Origin: Anaeromyxobacter sp. Fw109-5
GTDB lineage: Bacteria; Myxococcota; Myxococcia; Myxococcales; Anaeromyxobacteraceae
Reading direction: 5' to 3'
Length of the DNA stretch: 64,000 nt
Assembly: GCF_000017505.1 (NCBI RefSeq)
Contig: NC_009675.1
Span: forward strand, 930,001-994,000
Shown here: piece after piece, positions 44,255 to 54,055 of the stretch
Position numbering within the stretch: position 1 is the stretch's first letter
Layout: every line of letters begins with the position of its first letter
Program-made: the position numbers and the translations under genes
The notes under the pieces: generated by a model
Told to the model about the DNA's origin: nothing
Databases searched by the model: none
Seen by the model: the letters and a program-made list of their open reading frames with translations, nothing else

Positions 44255-45742
44255 ATGGGAAAGCCCACCGGATTCATGGAGTACCCGCGCGAGCCGAAGC
44301 ACGATCGGCCGCCGCTCGAACGCATCAGGGACTGGAGCGAGGCCCACCCGCCGTACGGGGAGGACACCCTCCGCGCGCAGGGCGCCCGCTGCATGGACTG
44401 CGGCATCCCGTTCTGCCACACGGGGACGCTCATCGCCGGCATGGCCGCGGGGTGCCCGGTCAACAACCTCATCCCCGAGTGGAACGACCTCGTCTACCGC
44501 GGCCAGTGGCAGGAGGCGTACATCCGGCTCGCCAAGACGAACAACTTCCCGGAGTTCACGGGGCGCGTGTGTCCTGCGCCGTGCGAGGGGAGCTGCACGC
44601 TCGGCATCGACGAGCCGCCCGTCACCATCAAGCTCATCGAGTCGGAGATCATCGACCGCGCGTTCGCCGAGGGGTGGGTGGTCCCGCAGCCGCCCGCGGT
44701 GCGGACGGGCAAGCGCGTCGCGATCGTGGGCTCCGGCCCCGCCGGGCTCGCCGCCGCGCAGCAGCTCAACAGGGCTGGCCACACCGTCACCGTGTTCGAG
44801 CGGGCCGATCGCGCCGGCGGGCTCCTCATGTACGGGATCCCGAACATGAAGCTCGACAAGGGCGTGGTCGAGCGGCGGGTGCAGCTCATCGCCGACGAGG
44901 GCGTGCGCTTCGTCACCGAGACGGAGATCGGCAAGCACATCCCGGCGCAGCGGCTGCTCAAGGACTTCGACGCCGTGGTGCTCGCCGGCGGCGCCACGCA
45001 GGCGCGCGACCTGCCCGTCGAGGGGCGCGAGCTGCAGGGCATCCACCTCGCCATGGAGTTCCTGCACGCGAACACGAAGTCGCTGCTCGACTCCCGCCAC
45101 GCGGACGGGCGGTTCGTCTCGGCGAAGGGCCACGACGTGGTGGTCATCGGGGGCGGAGACACCGGGACCGACTGCGTCGGCACCGCCATCCGCCACGGCG
45201 CGCGGAGCGTCGTCCAGCTCGAGATCCTCCCCCAGCCGCCCCTCGAGCGCGCGGCGGACAACCCGTGGCCGCAGTGGCCCAAGGTCCTCAAGGTGGACTA
45301 CGGCCAGGAGGAGGCGAAGGCGCTGTGGGGGAACGATCCCCGGCGCTGGCGCGTGCTCACGAAGCGCTTCGTGGGCGACGCCGAGGGCCGCGTGAAGGAG
45401 CTGCACGTCGTGGACGTCGAGTGGGCGAAGGGCCCGGACGGACGCTTCGGGCCGAGGGAGCTCCCCGGCTCGGAGCGCGTCATCCCGGCGAACCTGGTCC
45501 TCCTCGCGCTCGGCTTCGTGGGGCCCGAGAAGCCCATGCTCAAGCAGCTCGGCGTGAAGCTCGACGACCGCGGCAACGTCTGGACGGACGAGGCCAAGAT
45601 GACGAGCGTGCCGGGGGTGTTCGCGGCGGGTGACATGAGCCGCGGGCAGTCGCTGGTGGTGTGGGCGATCCGCGAGGGGCGGGAGGCCGCGCAGTCGGTG
45701 GACCGGTACCTCTCCTACGGAGAGACCGTCCTCCCTCCCTAG
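44255..45742 (+). CDS. gltD: Glutamate synthase small subunit
   Basis: 495 residues, full length. The N-terminal cysteine motifs ([10 protein letters not shown] and [13 protein letters not shown]) bind 4Fe-4S clusters. FAD- and NADPH-binding dinucleotide folds follow ([17 protein letters not shown] near 160; [11 protein letters not shown] near 310), and [17 protein letters not shown] closes the FAD site. It supplies electrons from NAD(P)H to GltB. It starts at ATG 44255. Its stop shares the bases CTAG with the stop of the convergent EamA gene. Confidence 0.97.
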   Translation: MGKPTGFMEYPREPKHDRPPLERIRDWSEAHPPYGEDTLRAQGARCMDCGIPFCHTGTLIAGMAAGCPVNNLIPEWNDLVYRGQWQEAYIRLAKTNNFPEFTGRVCPAPCEGSCTLGIDEPPVTIKLIESEIIDRAFAEGWVVPQPPAVRTGKRVAIVGSGPAGLAAAQQLNRAGHTVTVFERADRAGGLLMYGIPNMKLDKGVVERRVQLIADEGVRFVTETEIGKHIPAQRLLKDFDAVVLAGGATQARDLPVEGRELQGIHLAMEFLHANTKSLLDSRHADGRFVSAKGHDVVVIGGGDTGTDCVGTAIRHGARSVVQLEILPQPPLERAADNPWPQWPKVLKVDYGQEEAKALWGNDPRRWRVLTKRFVGDAEGRVKELHVVDVEWAKGPDGRFGPRELPGSERVIPANLVLLALGFVGPEKPMLKQLGVKLDDRGNVWTDEAKMTSVPGVFAAGDMSRGQSLVVWAIREGREAAQSVDRYLSYGETVLPP

Positions 45743-46605
45743 CCCCGCCGGCGAGCGAGCGTCAGCGCGATCCCGCACAGGATCGCGGCCGCCGAGAGGA
45801 CGAGCCGCGCCGTGACGTGCTCGCCGAGCAGCGCCACGCCGCCGGCGGCCGCGAGCACGGGCACCGCGAGCTGGAAGGCGGCGGCGCGCGTGGCGCCGAG
45901 CGCCGGCACGACGGCGTACCAGAGCGTGTAGCCGCCGCCGGACGCGAGCGCGCCCGAGGCGACGGCGAGCACGGCGCCGGCCGCGGTGAGCCGCGCCTCC
46001 GAGGCCAGGAGGTGCGCCGCCGCGAGCGGCGCGGCGAGCGCCGTCGCGCGGACGAAGTTGTCGGCGGTCGTCGCGAGCGGATCGCGGGCCGACCGCCCGC
46101 GCAGCGAGTAGACGCCCCACGCCGCTCCCGCGAGGACCATGGAGGCGGCCGCGGGGACGGTCGCCCCGTGCGCGCCGGGGCGCGTCAGGGCCGCGAGGCC
46201 GCCGAGCGCGAGCGCGATGCCGAGCCACTGGGGCCTCGTCGGGCGGGCGCCCTGCGCGACGGCGACGCCGATCATGGTGACCTGCACGGCGGCGAAGAGC
46301 AGCAGCGCGCCCGTGCCGGTGGGGACGTGCACGTAGGAGAGGGAGAACGCCGCCGCGTAGACGAGGAGGGCCGCGGCCGAGGCCCAGCTCCCGCCGCCGC
46401 GCCGCCGGCGGCCGGCCGCCGCGGCGAGCACCGCCAGGAACGCCGCCCCGGACGCGATCCGGATGGCCGTGAAGCTCGCCGGGTCCGCGCGCCCGCCGCG
46501 GAGCGCGGCGCGCGCGAGGAGCGAGTTCGCCGCGAAGCAGACGAGCGCCGCGGCGGCGAGGAGGGCGGTGGCCGCGCGCGATCGCGGCGCGGGGAGCGCC
46601 GGCAT
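45739..46605 (-). CDS. EamA/DMT-family transporter
   Basis: 288 residues with ten hydrophobic segments arranged as two five-helix EamA repeats, the drug/metabolite transporter fold. The start is ATG 46605 ([16 protein letters not shown]). Such proteins export amino acids, nucleosides or other small metabolites; the substrate cannot be read here. It lies 5 bp after the stop of the DUF748 gene on the same strand, so the two are probably co-transcribed. It is convergent with gltD, and the two stop codons interlock. Confidence 0.88.
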   Translation of the reverse strand: MPALPAPRSRAATALLAAAALVCFAANSLLARAALRGGRADPASFTAIRIASGAAFLAVLAAAAGRRRRGGGSWASAAALLVYAAAFSLSYVHVPTGTGALLLFAAVQVTMIGVAVAQGARPTRPQWLGIALALGGLAALTRPGAHGATVPAAASMVLAGAAWGVYSLRGRSARDPLATTADNFVRATALAAPLAAAHLLASEARLTAAGAVLAVASGALASGGGYTLWYAVVPALGATRAAAFQLAVPVLAAAGGVALLGEHVTARLVLSAAAILCGIALTLARRRG

Positions 46606-46610
46606 CGTCC

Positions 46611-49481
46611 TCACCTGGCCGTGAAGTACACCCGCGCGCCCTTCTCCCGCCCCGCGCGCTCGCCGCCCTGCGTCAGGAAGAGCCGGGCCTGATCGACCCC
46701 CGCCGCGAGGAGCACCTCCCTGGCGCGCTGCGCCCGCTCGGCGGCGAGCGAGCGGTAGGCGTCGAGCGGCACCTCCTCGGCGGCCGCGAGGCGCTCCTCC
46801 ATCTCCTGCTGCGAGGGCTGCGGGGGCGCGGCCTCGCCCGGCTTGCGCCCGGCCGGCGGGAAGGCGGCGGCGTGCGCGGCGCGCACGAGGCGGCCGCGCT
46901 CGTCCGCCGTCAGCGTCACCTCGTCCAGCGACGGCGGCGGCGGTCGCATCGCCGCGGCCTTCGCGCGCCGGAGCGAGCGCTCCAGCGCGGCGCGCCGCAG
47001 GGCGGGGCCGTCCTGCTCGGGATCGGCCGAGCCCTCCAGCTCGAGCCCGAGCGCGGGCCGCTCCGCGAGCGATCGCGCGAGCATCCCGAGCCGCTCCCCC
47101 GCGGCCGGGGCGTCCGCGGTCCCCGGCGTGAACTCCAGGAGCGAGAGGTCGGCGGAGTCGCCTCCTGCGAGCGCGGCCAGCGCGCTGAACGGCGAGGCCG
47201 CCACCTTCACGAGCACGTTCAGGACCGTCCGCCAGATCACCTTGCCGAGGTGGAACTCGGGGTCGTCGAGGTCCCCCTCGACCGGGACGTCCAGGAGGAT
47301 GACGCCGTTCCGATCCTGGAGCAGCGCGAGCGCGAGCCGCACCGGGATCTTCGTCGCGTCGGGGCTGTTCGTCGCCTCGCCGAGCGTGAACTGGTTCACC
47401 TTCACGACGTTCGTCGAGGTGAGCTTCCGGCGCTCGATCGTGTAGCGGAGATCGAGGTCGAGCTTGCCCTTCTGGATGCCGTAGCCGAGGAACTTCCCGG
47501 CGTACGTGCCGAGCGGCGACAGATCGACGCCCTGGGAGGCCACCGTGAGCTGCGTGTAGGCCTCCTTCTGGAGCGGGTTGAGCGTTCCCGCGACGCGCAC
47601 GGGCGACGCGCCCTCGACCTGGAGCTTCACGTCCACGGTCGACCGCACCCTGGGATCGGAGGACAGCCTCGTCACGCTCGCGTCGGCGCCGGTGACGTTC
47701 ACGAGCGCGGGCGGGCTCACCGAGCGATCGACGAACGAGGCGCGGCCCCGCACCACCTGGACGGCGCCGATCGCGGTCCGCCACTCGGGCGCGGCGGCCG
47801 CGCGGGCCGGCGCCGCGGGCCTCGCGGGCGGGGGCGGGGCGCGCAGCGCGCGCTCGAAGCTCGTCGCGCCGTCCTCCCAGAGGTAGGCCTTGACCCGCGG
47901 CTCCACGAGCCGGACGAGCCGCACCGACGCGCGCGGCGGCGTGGACGCGGCGTCGATCCCGCTCACCTCGAGGGCGCGCCAGCGGAGCAGGTCCTCGTTG
48001 CCCCGCTCCGCGACGGAGAGCCCGTCGAGGCGCACGTCGCCGGCGAACTTCCAGCGCGGCGCCTCGCCGGACGCGTCGAGCTCGACCCTGGCCTTCGCCC
48101 CGGCGCGGCCGCCGGTGAGCCGCGCCGTGACGTCGGGCTCGAGGTACGGCTGGAGCGGCGCGAGGTCGAGATCGACGGCGTCGAGCTCGAGCGTCCCCTT
48201 GCTCGCGAACGGCTGCACCGGTCCCTTCACGGACAGCCGCCCGCGTCCGTTCCAGACGAGCGACAGCGCGAGGGGCCAGGTGGCGTCGACGTCGGGCCGG
48301 AGCTGCTCGAGCCGGAGCTGCACCTCGGTGAGCGGCAGCACGACCGGCCGGGCCGGGGTGCGGTCCTCGAGCTCCACGGCGAGGCCGGTGACCGCCAGCG
48401 CGCCGACCGACCACCTCCACGGGCTGGGCGGGGACGGCGGCGGGGCCATCCGCTCGAGCTCGAGCTCGCCGCCGGGCTCGCGCAGCACGCGCACGCGGCC
48501 GCCGCGGAGCGCGACCGCGGCGACCTTGGCGCGCTGCGCGAGCGCGTCCACGTCGATCCCGGTCACCTCGATGCGCGAGAGCTTCACGGCCGGGTCGGGC
48601 ACGCCGCGCGGCCCCATGGCGAGCCGGTCCACCGTCAGCCTGCCGCCCGCGAGCGCGAGCACGCGCCGGGCGGCGCCCCACTCCAGCTCGTACCGCGTCT
48701 CGAAGTCGAGGCGCCCGTCGTGCAGGTCGGCGGGGAGCTGGTCCTGGAGGTAGGGCGCGTACTTGGGGAGCTGGATCCCCTCGAACGCGAGCGTCCCCGC
48801 GGAACGGAGCGGCTCCGTGCGGACCGTGCCCGTCCAGCGGAAGGTCTCGCCGGACTCGGTCGTGCCCGCGAACGCGTAGGGGCTGTCGCCGCCGCCCCTC
48901 GTGCGGAAGGACTCGAGCCGGACGGTGAGCGGCCCGAGGAGGGTGTCGAACGCCGGGCGGCGGGTCGCGTCGCGGAACGTCACGCTCGCCTCCTCCACCG
49001 CGAGCCTCCCGATGGAGACCCGCGGTCCGCCCTGCGCTTCTCCGGGCGGCGGCGGCGCGGCCGCAGGCTGCCCCTCGGGCTCGAGCAGGTCCTGGAAGGT
49101 CAGCGCGCCGTCGGCGGCGAGGCCGACGTGCAGGGAGGGCCTCACGAGCCGGATCTCCGCGAGGCCGAGCTCGCCGAGGACGAGCCGGTGCGGGGCCAGC
49201 CGGACGTAGAGGGACTCCCAGCCGGCGAACGGCGCGCCGTCGCGGTGCTTCACGGCGAGCCCCTCGATGGTGAGCGACAGGGCGAGCGGGTTCACGCGGA
49301 CCTTCGCGACGGTGACGTCGCGGTGGAGCGCGGCCGAGCCCTCCTTCACGAGGACGCGCCGGAGGAGGGCGGGCGCGGCGAGGAAGCCGAGCGCGGTGTA
49401 GACGGCGAAGAGCGCGAGGAGGGTGACGGCGACGCGGACGAGCCGCCGCTTCCGCGGCGGTGTGGGCGTGGGGGCGGCCAT
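46611..49481 (-). CDS. AsmA-like DUF748 protein, large envelope protein
   Basis: 956 residues from ATG 49481. One N-terminal membrane helix (about 15-38; VAVTLLALFAVYTALGF) anchors a huge periplasmic beta-rich domain with the AsmA/DUF748 signatures VNPLALSLTIEGLAV and LRVEGASPVRVAGTLNPLQ-type repeats. Pro/Ala linkers lie near 530-560. The C-terminal 150 residues have an OmpA-like feel (LELEGSADPEQD, RAREVLLAAGV). AsmA-family proteins are thought to bridge inner and outer membranes for lipid movement. A 12-bp inverted repeat covers the start codon and ribosome site. Confidence 0.85.
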   Translation of the reverse strand: MAAPTPTPPRKRRLVRVAVTLLALFAVYTALGFLAAPALLRRVLVKEGSAALHRDVTVAKVRVNPLALSLTIEGLAVKHRDGAPFAGWESLYVRLAPHRLVLGELGLAEIRLVRPSLHVGLAADGALTFQDLLEPEGQPAAAPPPPGEAQGGPRVSIGRLAVEEASVTFRDATRRPAFDTLLGPLTVRLESFRTRGGGDSPYAFAGTTESGETFRWTGTVRTEPLRSAGTLAFEGIQLPKYAPYLQDQLPADLHDGRLDFETRYELEWGAARRVLALAGGRLTVDRLAMGPRGVPDPAVKLSRIEVTGIDVDALAQRAKVAAVALRGGRVRVLREPGGELELERMAPPPSPPSPWRWSVGALAVTGLAVELEDRTPARPVVLPLTEVQLRLEQLRPDVDATWPLALSLVWNGRGRLSVKGPVQPFASKGTLELDAVDLDLAPLQPYLEPDVTARLTGGRAGAKARVELDASGEAPRWKFAGDVRLDGLSVAERGNEDLLRWRALEVSGIDAASTPPRASVRLVRLVEPRVKAYLWEDGATSFERALRAPPPPARPAAPARAAAAPEWRTAIGAVQVVRGRASFVDRSVSPPALVNVTGADASVTRLSSDPRVRSTVDVKLQVEGASPVRVAGTLNPLQKEAYTQLTVASQGVDLSPLGTYAGKFLGYGIQKGKLDLDLRYTIERRKLTSTNVVKVNQFTLGEATNSPDATKIPVRLALALLQDRNGVILLDVPVEGDLDDPEFHLGKVIWRTVLNVLVKVAASPFSALAALAGGDSADLSLLEFTPGTADAPAAGERLGMLARSLAERPALGLELEGSADPEQDGPALRRAALERSLRRAKAAAMRPPPPSLDEVTLTADERGRLVRAAHAAAFPPAGRKPGEAAPPQPSQQEMEERLAAAEEVPLDAYRSLAAERAQRAREVLLAAGVDQARLFLTQGGERAGREKGARVYFTAR

Positions 49482-49510
49482 GGGCACCTTTAACCACCAG
49501 GTGCCCATGG
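49478..49510. promoter_or_regulatory. 12-bp inverted repeat enclosing the DUF748 start site
   Basis: CCATGGGCACCT (49478-49489) and AGGTGCCCATGG (49499-49510) are perfect complements around TTAACCACC. In the minus-strand mRNA, the 3' arm contains the ATG and its AAAGGTG ribosome-like sequence, so the hairpin could block initiation; alternatively it is a repressor operator. The sequence is certain, the role is inference. Confidence 0.55.
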
Positions 49511-49565
49511 CGCGCAACGGGCGCCCCCCAGGGTGCGCACCCGGCCGGCGAGGGGCTCGCGCCGA

Positions 49566-50894
49566 TCAGGCCGCGGCGCCGCGCTTCGGGAACAGGTGCG
49601 CCCACCGAGCGGCGCCCTCGCGCGAGGCGCCGGGGCGGCGCGTGACGACCGGCAGGATCGCCGCCACGAGCAGCATCGCGGCGATCACCGGCAGGGCGCC
49701 GGAGAACGAGCCGGTCAGGTCCTTCACCAGCGACACGAAGATCGGACCGACCACCCCGCCCACGCCCCAGGCCAGCAGGATCCACCCGTAGTTCACGCCC
49801 ATGTACTTCGTGCCGAAGTAGTCGGCGGTGAACGACGGCATCGTCCCGAACCCGCCGCCGTAGCCGAGCAGCACGACCGCGAAGAGGACGGAGACCACGG
49901 GCAGCGAGTGGACGCCCCCGACGAGGAAGAAGATCACGGCCTGCGAGCCGTAGATGAGGAGGTACGCGGCGTTCCGGCCGATGCGGTCCGAGACGGCGCC
50001 CCAGAAGAACCGGCCGAGCCCGTTGAAGAGGGCGATGAACCCGTAGACCGCGAGCGCCGCCTCGGGCGCGGTCCCGGTGAGCTCGCGCATGATCGGCACG
50101 GCGTTCGAGATGAACAGGATGCCGGCGGTGACGTTCAGGAAGAGCATCGCCCAGAGCGCCCAGAACTGGGGCGTGCGAAGCGCCTCGGAGGGCGCGTAGT
50201 CGCGGGCCACGCGCGAGGGGGCCGTCGCCGGCGCCGCGCCCGGCACCGCGCCTTGGGCGGGCGGGTCTCGCAGCGCGAGCGCGCAGAGCCCGCCCAGCGC
50301 CGCGAAGACGACCCCGGACCAGACGAAGGTCCGCATGACGGTGCTCACCGCCTCCGGGGAGAGCGCCCGGCCGCCGCCCGCCGCGACGACGGCCGCCGCC
50401 TCGCGGGACGCCGCCGCGAACGCGGGGATCGCCTTCAGGACGTTGTTGTAGAAGAACGCGCCGAGCCCGAAGCCCATCACGACCATGCCGCTGCCGAGCC
50501 CGCGCCGATCGGGGAACCACTTCGTCACCGCGGCGACCGGCGTGACGTACCCGAGCCCGAGCCCGAGCCCGCCGATCACCCCGTACGTCGCGTAGAGCCA
50601 CGGCGCTCCCAGGCCAGGGGTGCCGAGCCCCGCGAGCACGTTGCCGAGCCCCCACAGGAGGAGGCCCGTCACCGCCACCTGCCGCGGTCCCCGGGCGTCC
50701 TGCCAACGCCCGCCGACGACCGCGCCGATCCCGAGGAACAGGATCGCGAGGGAGAAGCTCCAGGTGGTGGTGGTGTTCGACCAGCCGAAGGCCGCGATGA
50801 GCGGCTGCGTGAAGAGGCTCCAGGAGTAGACGGTCCCGAGGCACGCCATCGCCACCGTCCCCGCCGCGGCGATGAGCCAGCGATTCGAAGCCAT
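49566..50894 (-). CDS. OFA-family major facilitator, probable oxalate/formate-type transporter
   Basis: 442 residues with twelve hydrophobic segments. The N-terminus (YSWSLFTQPLIAAFGWSNTT, abridged) and GGRWQDARGPRQV are hallmarks of the oxalate:formate antiporter (OFA) family of the major facilitators. It lies 21 bp behind moaA at the end of the formate dehydrogenase operon, so formate or another small carboxylate is a reasonable substrate. That is inference from context; family members also carry other monocarboxylates. Confidence 0.85.
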   Translation of the reverse strand: MASNRWLIAAAGTVAMACLGTVYSWSLFTQPLIAAFGWSNTTTTWSFSLAILFLGIGAVVGGRWQDARGPRQVAVTGLLLWGLGNVLAGLGTPGLGAPWLYATYGVIGGLGLGLGYVTPVAAVTKWFPDRRGLGSGMVVMGFGLGAFFYNNVLKAIPAFAAASREAAAVVAAGGGRALSPEAVSTVMRTFVWSGVVFAALGGLCALALRDPPAQGAVPGAAPATAPSRVARDYAPSEALRTPQFWALWAMLFLNVTAGILFISNAVPIMRELTGTAPEAALAVYGFIALFNGLGRFFWGAVSDRIGRNAAYLLIYGSQAVIFFLVGGVHSLPVVSVLFAVVLLGYGGGFGTMPSFTADYFGTKYMGVNYGWILLAWGVGGVVGPIFVSLVKDLTGSFSGALPVIAAMLLVAAILPVVTRRPGASREGAARWAHLFPKRGAAA

Positions 50895-50915
50895 CAGGAC
50901 CTCCCGCCGCGCAGC

Positions 50916-51971
50916 CTACCCTCCTATCCCGCGCATCGCGAGCAGCACGAGCCCCGAGCGCGCCTCCTCCATGTGGTGGCGCGGCGCCTTCCGCCCGAGC
51001 GCGCCCGCGACCGCCTCCGCGAGCGCCTCGTCCGGCTCGCCCGCACGCATCCGATCCCGCAGCTGCACGCGATCGGCGCCGCCGAGGCAGGCCTGGAACC
51101 CCCCGTCCGCCGCGATCCTCGCCCGGTTGCAGTCCTCGCAGAAGTTCTCGGTCATCGCGCCGATGAACCCGACGAGCCCCTCGCGTCCGTCGCGATCCCG
51201 CCCGCGCATGTGGCGGGCGGGGCCCCAGCCGCGGAAGCGGTCCGGGGTCAGGGAGATGCCGGCCTCCTCCAGCCGGCGGCGGACCTCGGCGAGCGGGACG
51301 ACCTCGCCCCCTGCGAACGGCATCTGCTCGATGAACCGTGGGAGGGCGCCGCGGTCCCAGGCGTAGCGCACGAGGTCGGCCACCTCGTCCTCGTTCACGC
51401 CGGGCATCACCACGGTGTTGATCTTGAGCGAGCGGAACTTCCCCGCGGCCGCGTCGATGCCCGAGAGGATCCGCTCGAGCCGCGCCGCCTGGCCGGAGAC
51501 GCCGCGGAGGCGCTCCGGCGCGAGCGTGTCGAGGGACACGTTCAGCGCGCCGAGCCCCGCCCCACGGAAGGGCTCGACGAGCTCGTCGAGCCGGTGGCCG
51601 TTGGTGGTGATCGCGACGTCCTCGATGCCCGGGGTCCCCGCCGCGTCCGCGACGAGCTCGACCACGTCCTTGCGGAGCGTCGGCTCGCCGCCGGTGAGCC
51701 GGACGCGCCGCACGCCCAGCGCGGCGAAGAGCCGGAAGAGCCGGGCCAGCTCGGCTCGCGAGAGGAGGGCGTCCGGGGGCTCGTGCGCCGCGGGGGAACA
51801 GTAGGTGCAGCGGAAGTTGCAGCGATCCGTGAGCGAGACGCGCAGGTAGCTGATGTTCCGGCCCTGCGCGTCCACGAGCGCGCCGCGCGGGTTGCACGCG
51901 CCGTTCACCGCTGCGCCCGCGGCGGGGCGCGTGGCCGGCTGCGGCCCGGCGAGATCAGGGGAACGCTCCAT
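50916..51971 (-). CDS. moaA: GTP 3',8-cyclase MoaA (molybdenum cofactor biosynthesis)
   Basis: 351 residues of a radical-SAM enzyme. The N-terminal cluster is CNFRCTYC (near residue 52), the SAM-binding glycines are TGGEP, and the C-terminal second-cluster motif is ENFCEDCNRARIAADG with a further Cys 14 residues on. It ends in Gly-Gly, as catalytic MoaA does. It makes the pterin precursor of the molybdenum cofactor needed by the FdnG encoded upstream. Its first 17 bp overlap the nrfD-type gene. The first 30 residues are an unusual Ala/Pro extension. Confidence 0.95.
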   Translation of the reverse strand: MERSPDLAGPQPATRPAAGAAVNGACNPRGALVDAQGRNISYLRVSLTDRCNFRCTYCSPAAHEPPDALLSRAELARLFRLFAALGVRRVRLTGGEPTLRKDVVELVADAAGTPGIEDVAITTNGHRLDELVEPFRGAGLGALNVSLDTLAPERLRGVSGQAARLERILSGIDAAAGKFRSLKINTVVMPGVNEDEVADLVRYAWDRGALPRFIEQMPFAGGEVVPLAEVRRRLEEAGISLTPDRFRGWGPARHMRGRDRDGREGLVGFIGAMTENFCEDCNRARIAADGGFQACLGGADRVQLRDRMRAGEPDEALAEAVAGALGRKAPRHHMEEARSGLVLLAMRGIGG

Positions 51972-53124
51972 GCTCCACCGATTCCTGGCCCGTCGCTTCG
52001 ATCCCGCGCGGCGCGGGCATCCGTCCGGGCGCCTCTCCCTTCCTAAGAACCTCCGCGGCCCCGCGCCCGGCGCGCTGCTGTTCGAACGTCGCGTGCGGGT
52101 CCCGGGCGGAGGCCCGGCCCGCCGCGACCACCCCGAAGCGGACGGCGAGCGTCCCCAGCGTGCCGAGCACGCCCGAGGCGATCCGCAGGCCCGGCGAGCC
52201 GCGGCGCAGCAGGTCGAGGACCGCCGATGCCGCGAGCGACGCGCGCGCCACCCGGAGCAGGACGCCCGCCTCTCCGCGGCCCAGCGGGTGGCGCACGCGC
52301 TCGACCTGCGCCTCGCGGTGGAGCGCCCAGGTGAGCGCGAGCTCTCCGCCCTTCGCGACGAGCCCGAAGCGGCGGGCCATCTCGCCGCCCGCGCCGGGCG
52401 GCGGCCAGAGATCCATGGCGGCGCCTGCGCTCACGGCCCCGGAGAAGGCGAACAGCATCGGGAGGGTGTTGCGCGTCTGCTGCCACACCGGGACGGCGGT
52501 GTTGGCGAGCAGCACGCCGGTGTAGCCGACGAGGGGGAGCCCTACGAGCCCCGCCCCGAGCCCCGCCAGGTCGGCCGGGCGCCGCAGGCCCCGCGCGCCG
52601 ATCGCCTCCGGCAGCGCCGCCGCACCGGACAGGGCGCCGAACGCGGACAGCGTCCAGGTCCCCATGTTCATCGGGGACGTCGGGCGGAACACCCTCAGCA
52701 TCGCGAGGAAGCGCGAGGGGCGGCCGAGGTCCGCGATGAGGAGCCCGGCGCTCGCGACCGCGCCGCCCGCGGCGACGAGCCGGCACCGCCGGACGAGGCC
52801 CGCCGTGTCGCGTCCGCCGGCGAGCTGGGCGGCGGCGCCGAGCACCGCGGCCGCGCCCGCGAGGCCGCCCACGTAGAAGTACGCCGGGATCATCCACCTC
52901 CACACGGGCTCCTTCAGCACCGGCAGGCCGTGGTAGCTCGGCCCCTCGGCCTCCTCTCGCGCGCGCTCCGCCGTGAACCGCTCGAGCCGCGCGAGCGCGG
53001 CCGCCGCCCGCCCGGGCGAGGCGCGCTGCGCGGACCCCTCGCCGGCGAGGCGCCCCACCGCCGGATCCACGTTGCGCCCGTCGCGGGCCGCCTGCTGCCG
53101 CCGCAGCGGATCGCTCGCGTCCAT
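51955..53124 (-). CDS. NrfD/PsrC-type membrane subunit of formate dehydrogenase
   Basis: 389 residues from ATG 53124. A soluble Arg-rich N-terminus of 75 residues is followed by about eight hydrophobic segments (first WMIPAYFYVGGLAGAAAVLG, abridged). IADLGRPSRFLAMLRVF and SPMNMGTWTL are NrfD-family signatures. It anchors FdnH to the membrane and exchanges electrons with quinone. It replaces the cytochrome b subunit of E. coli FdnGHI. The start overlaps the fdnH stop (ATGA). The C-terminal 60 residues are Arg/Ala-rich and cytoplasmic. Confidence 0.92.
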   Translation of the reverse strand: MDASDPLRRQQAARDGRNVDPAVGRLAGEGSAQRASPGRAAAALARLERFTAERAREEAEGPSYHGLPVLKEPVWRWMIPAYFYVGGLAGAAAVLGAAAQLAGGRDTAGLVRRCRLVAAGGAVASAGLLIADLGRPSRFLAMLRVFRPTSPMNMGTWTLSAFGALSGAAALPEAIGARGLRRPADLAGLGAGLVGLPLVGYTGVLLANTAVPVWQQTRNTLPMLFAFSGAVSAGAAMDLWPPPGAGGEMARRFGLVAKGGELALTWALHREAQVERVRHPLGRGEAGVLLRVARASLAASAVLDLLRRGSPGLRIASGVLGTLGTLAVRFGVVAAGRASARDPHATFEQQRAGRGAAEVLRKGEAPGRMPAPRGIEATGQESVEHGAFP

Positions 53125-54053
53125 CACGTCCTCCGCGCAGAGACCACCGCCGCCATCGCGAGCGCCGCGAGCGAGAGCACGCCGGCGGCCATCGATCGCC
53201 ACGACCGCACGATCTTCGCGGTGGGCACCACCGGATCGGGGGGGAGGTTGTAGACCTCCGGCCGATCGCACAGCAGGAAGAACGCGTGAAGCCCCTCGGT
53301 GCCCGGCTGGCTCGCCGCGTCCTCGCCGTACAGGTACGCGTCGCCCACGCCGCGCGCGCGCAGCTGCTCGACGCGGCGGCGGGCCCGCGCCCGCAGGTCG
53401 TCGAGCGCGCCGAACTGGATCGACGCGGTCGGGCAGGCCTTCGCGCACGCCGGCACCATCCCGCCCCTCAGCCGGTCGTAGCAGAGGGTGCACTTCCAGG
53501 CGCGCCCGTCCTCCTCGCGCCGCTCGATCACGCCGAACGGGCACGCGGACACGCAGTACCCGCAGCCGTTGCACACGTCCGGCTGCACGTAGACCGACCC
53601 GAACTCGGTGCGCACGATCGCGCCGGTGGGGCAGGCCTCCAGGCAGCCGGCGCGCTCGCAGTGCTTGCAGACGTCGGACATCATGAGCCAGGAGAACCTG
53701 CCGAGCGCGCGCTCCGTCGGGCCGAGCGCCACCGGCGTCTCCAGGTGCGTCGGCTGGATGTCGCCGAGCAGGCTCGTGGGTCCGGGCTGCCCGGCCGGGA
53801 ACAGCTCGCCGAAGGCCCGGGCCCCGCCCTCGACGCCGTCGCGAGGGCTGCCCTGCCCCGGCAGCTCCGCGGCGCGCTCCACGAAGGCGACGTGGCGCCA
53901 GGTCGAGGCGCCGAGCATCCCGGTGTTGTCATAGCTCATCCCGGTGAAGCGGAAGCCGTCGTCGGGGAGCTGGTTCCACTGCTTGCACGCGACCTCGCAC
54001 GCCTTGCAGCCGATGCAGAGCGTCGTGTCGGTGAAGAAGCCCAGCCGCTGCAT
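53124..54053 (-). CDS. fdnH: Formate dehydrogenase iron-sulfur subunit
   Basis: 309 residues with four ferredoxin-type clusters: CIGCKACEVACKQWN at the N-terminus, CKHCERAGCLEACP near 135, CNGCGYCVSACPFG near 168, and a split CTLC...CAKACP set. A C-terminal hydrophobic segment (about 284-305; AAGVLSLAALAMAAVV) anchors the protein. It relays electrons from FdnG to the NrfD-type subunit. It starts 2 bp after the fdnG stop. There is no N-terminal export signal, matching FdnG. Confidence 0.94.
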   Translation of the reverse strand: MQRLGFFTDTTLCIGCKACEVACKQWNQLPDDGFRFTGMSYDNTGMLGASTWRHVAFVERAAELPGQGSPRDGVEGGARAFGELFPAGQPGPTSLLGDIQPTHLETPVALGPTERALGRFSWLMMSDVCKHCERAGCLEACPTGAIVRTEFGSVYVQPDVCNGCGYCVSACPFGVIERREEDGRAWKCTLCYDRLRGGMVPACAKACPTASIQFGALDDLRARARRRVEQLRARGVGDAYLYGEDAASQPGTEGLHAFFLLCDRPEVYNLPPDPVVPTAKIVRSWRSMAAGVLSLAALAMAAVVSARRT

Positions 54054-54055
54054 GG

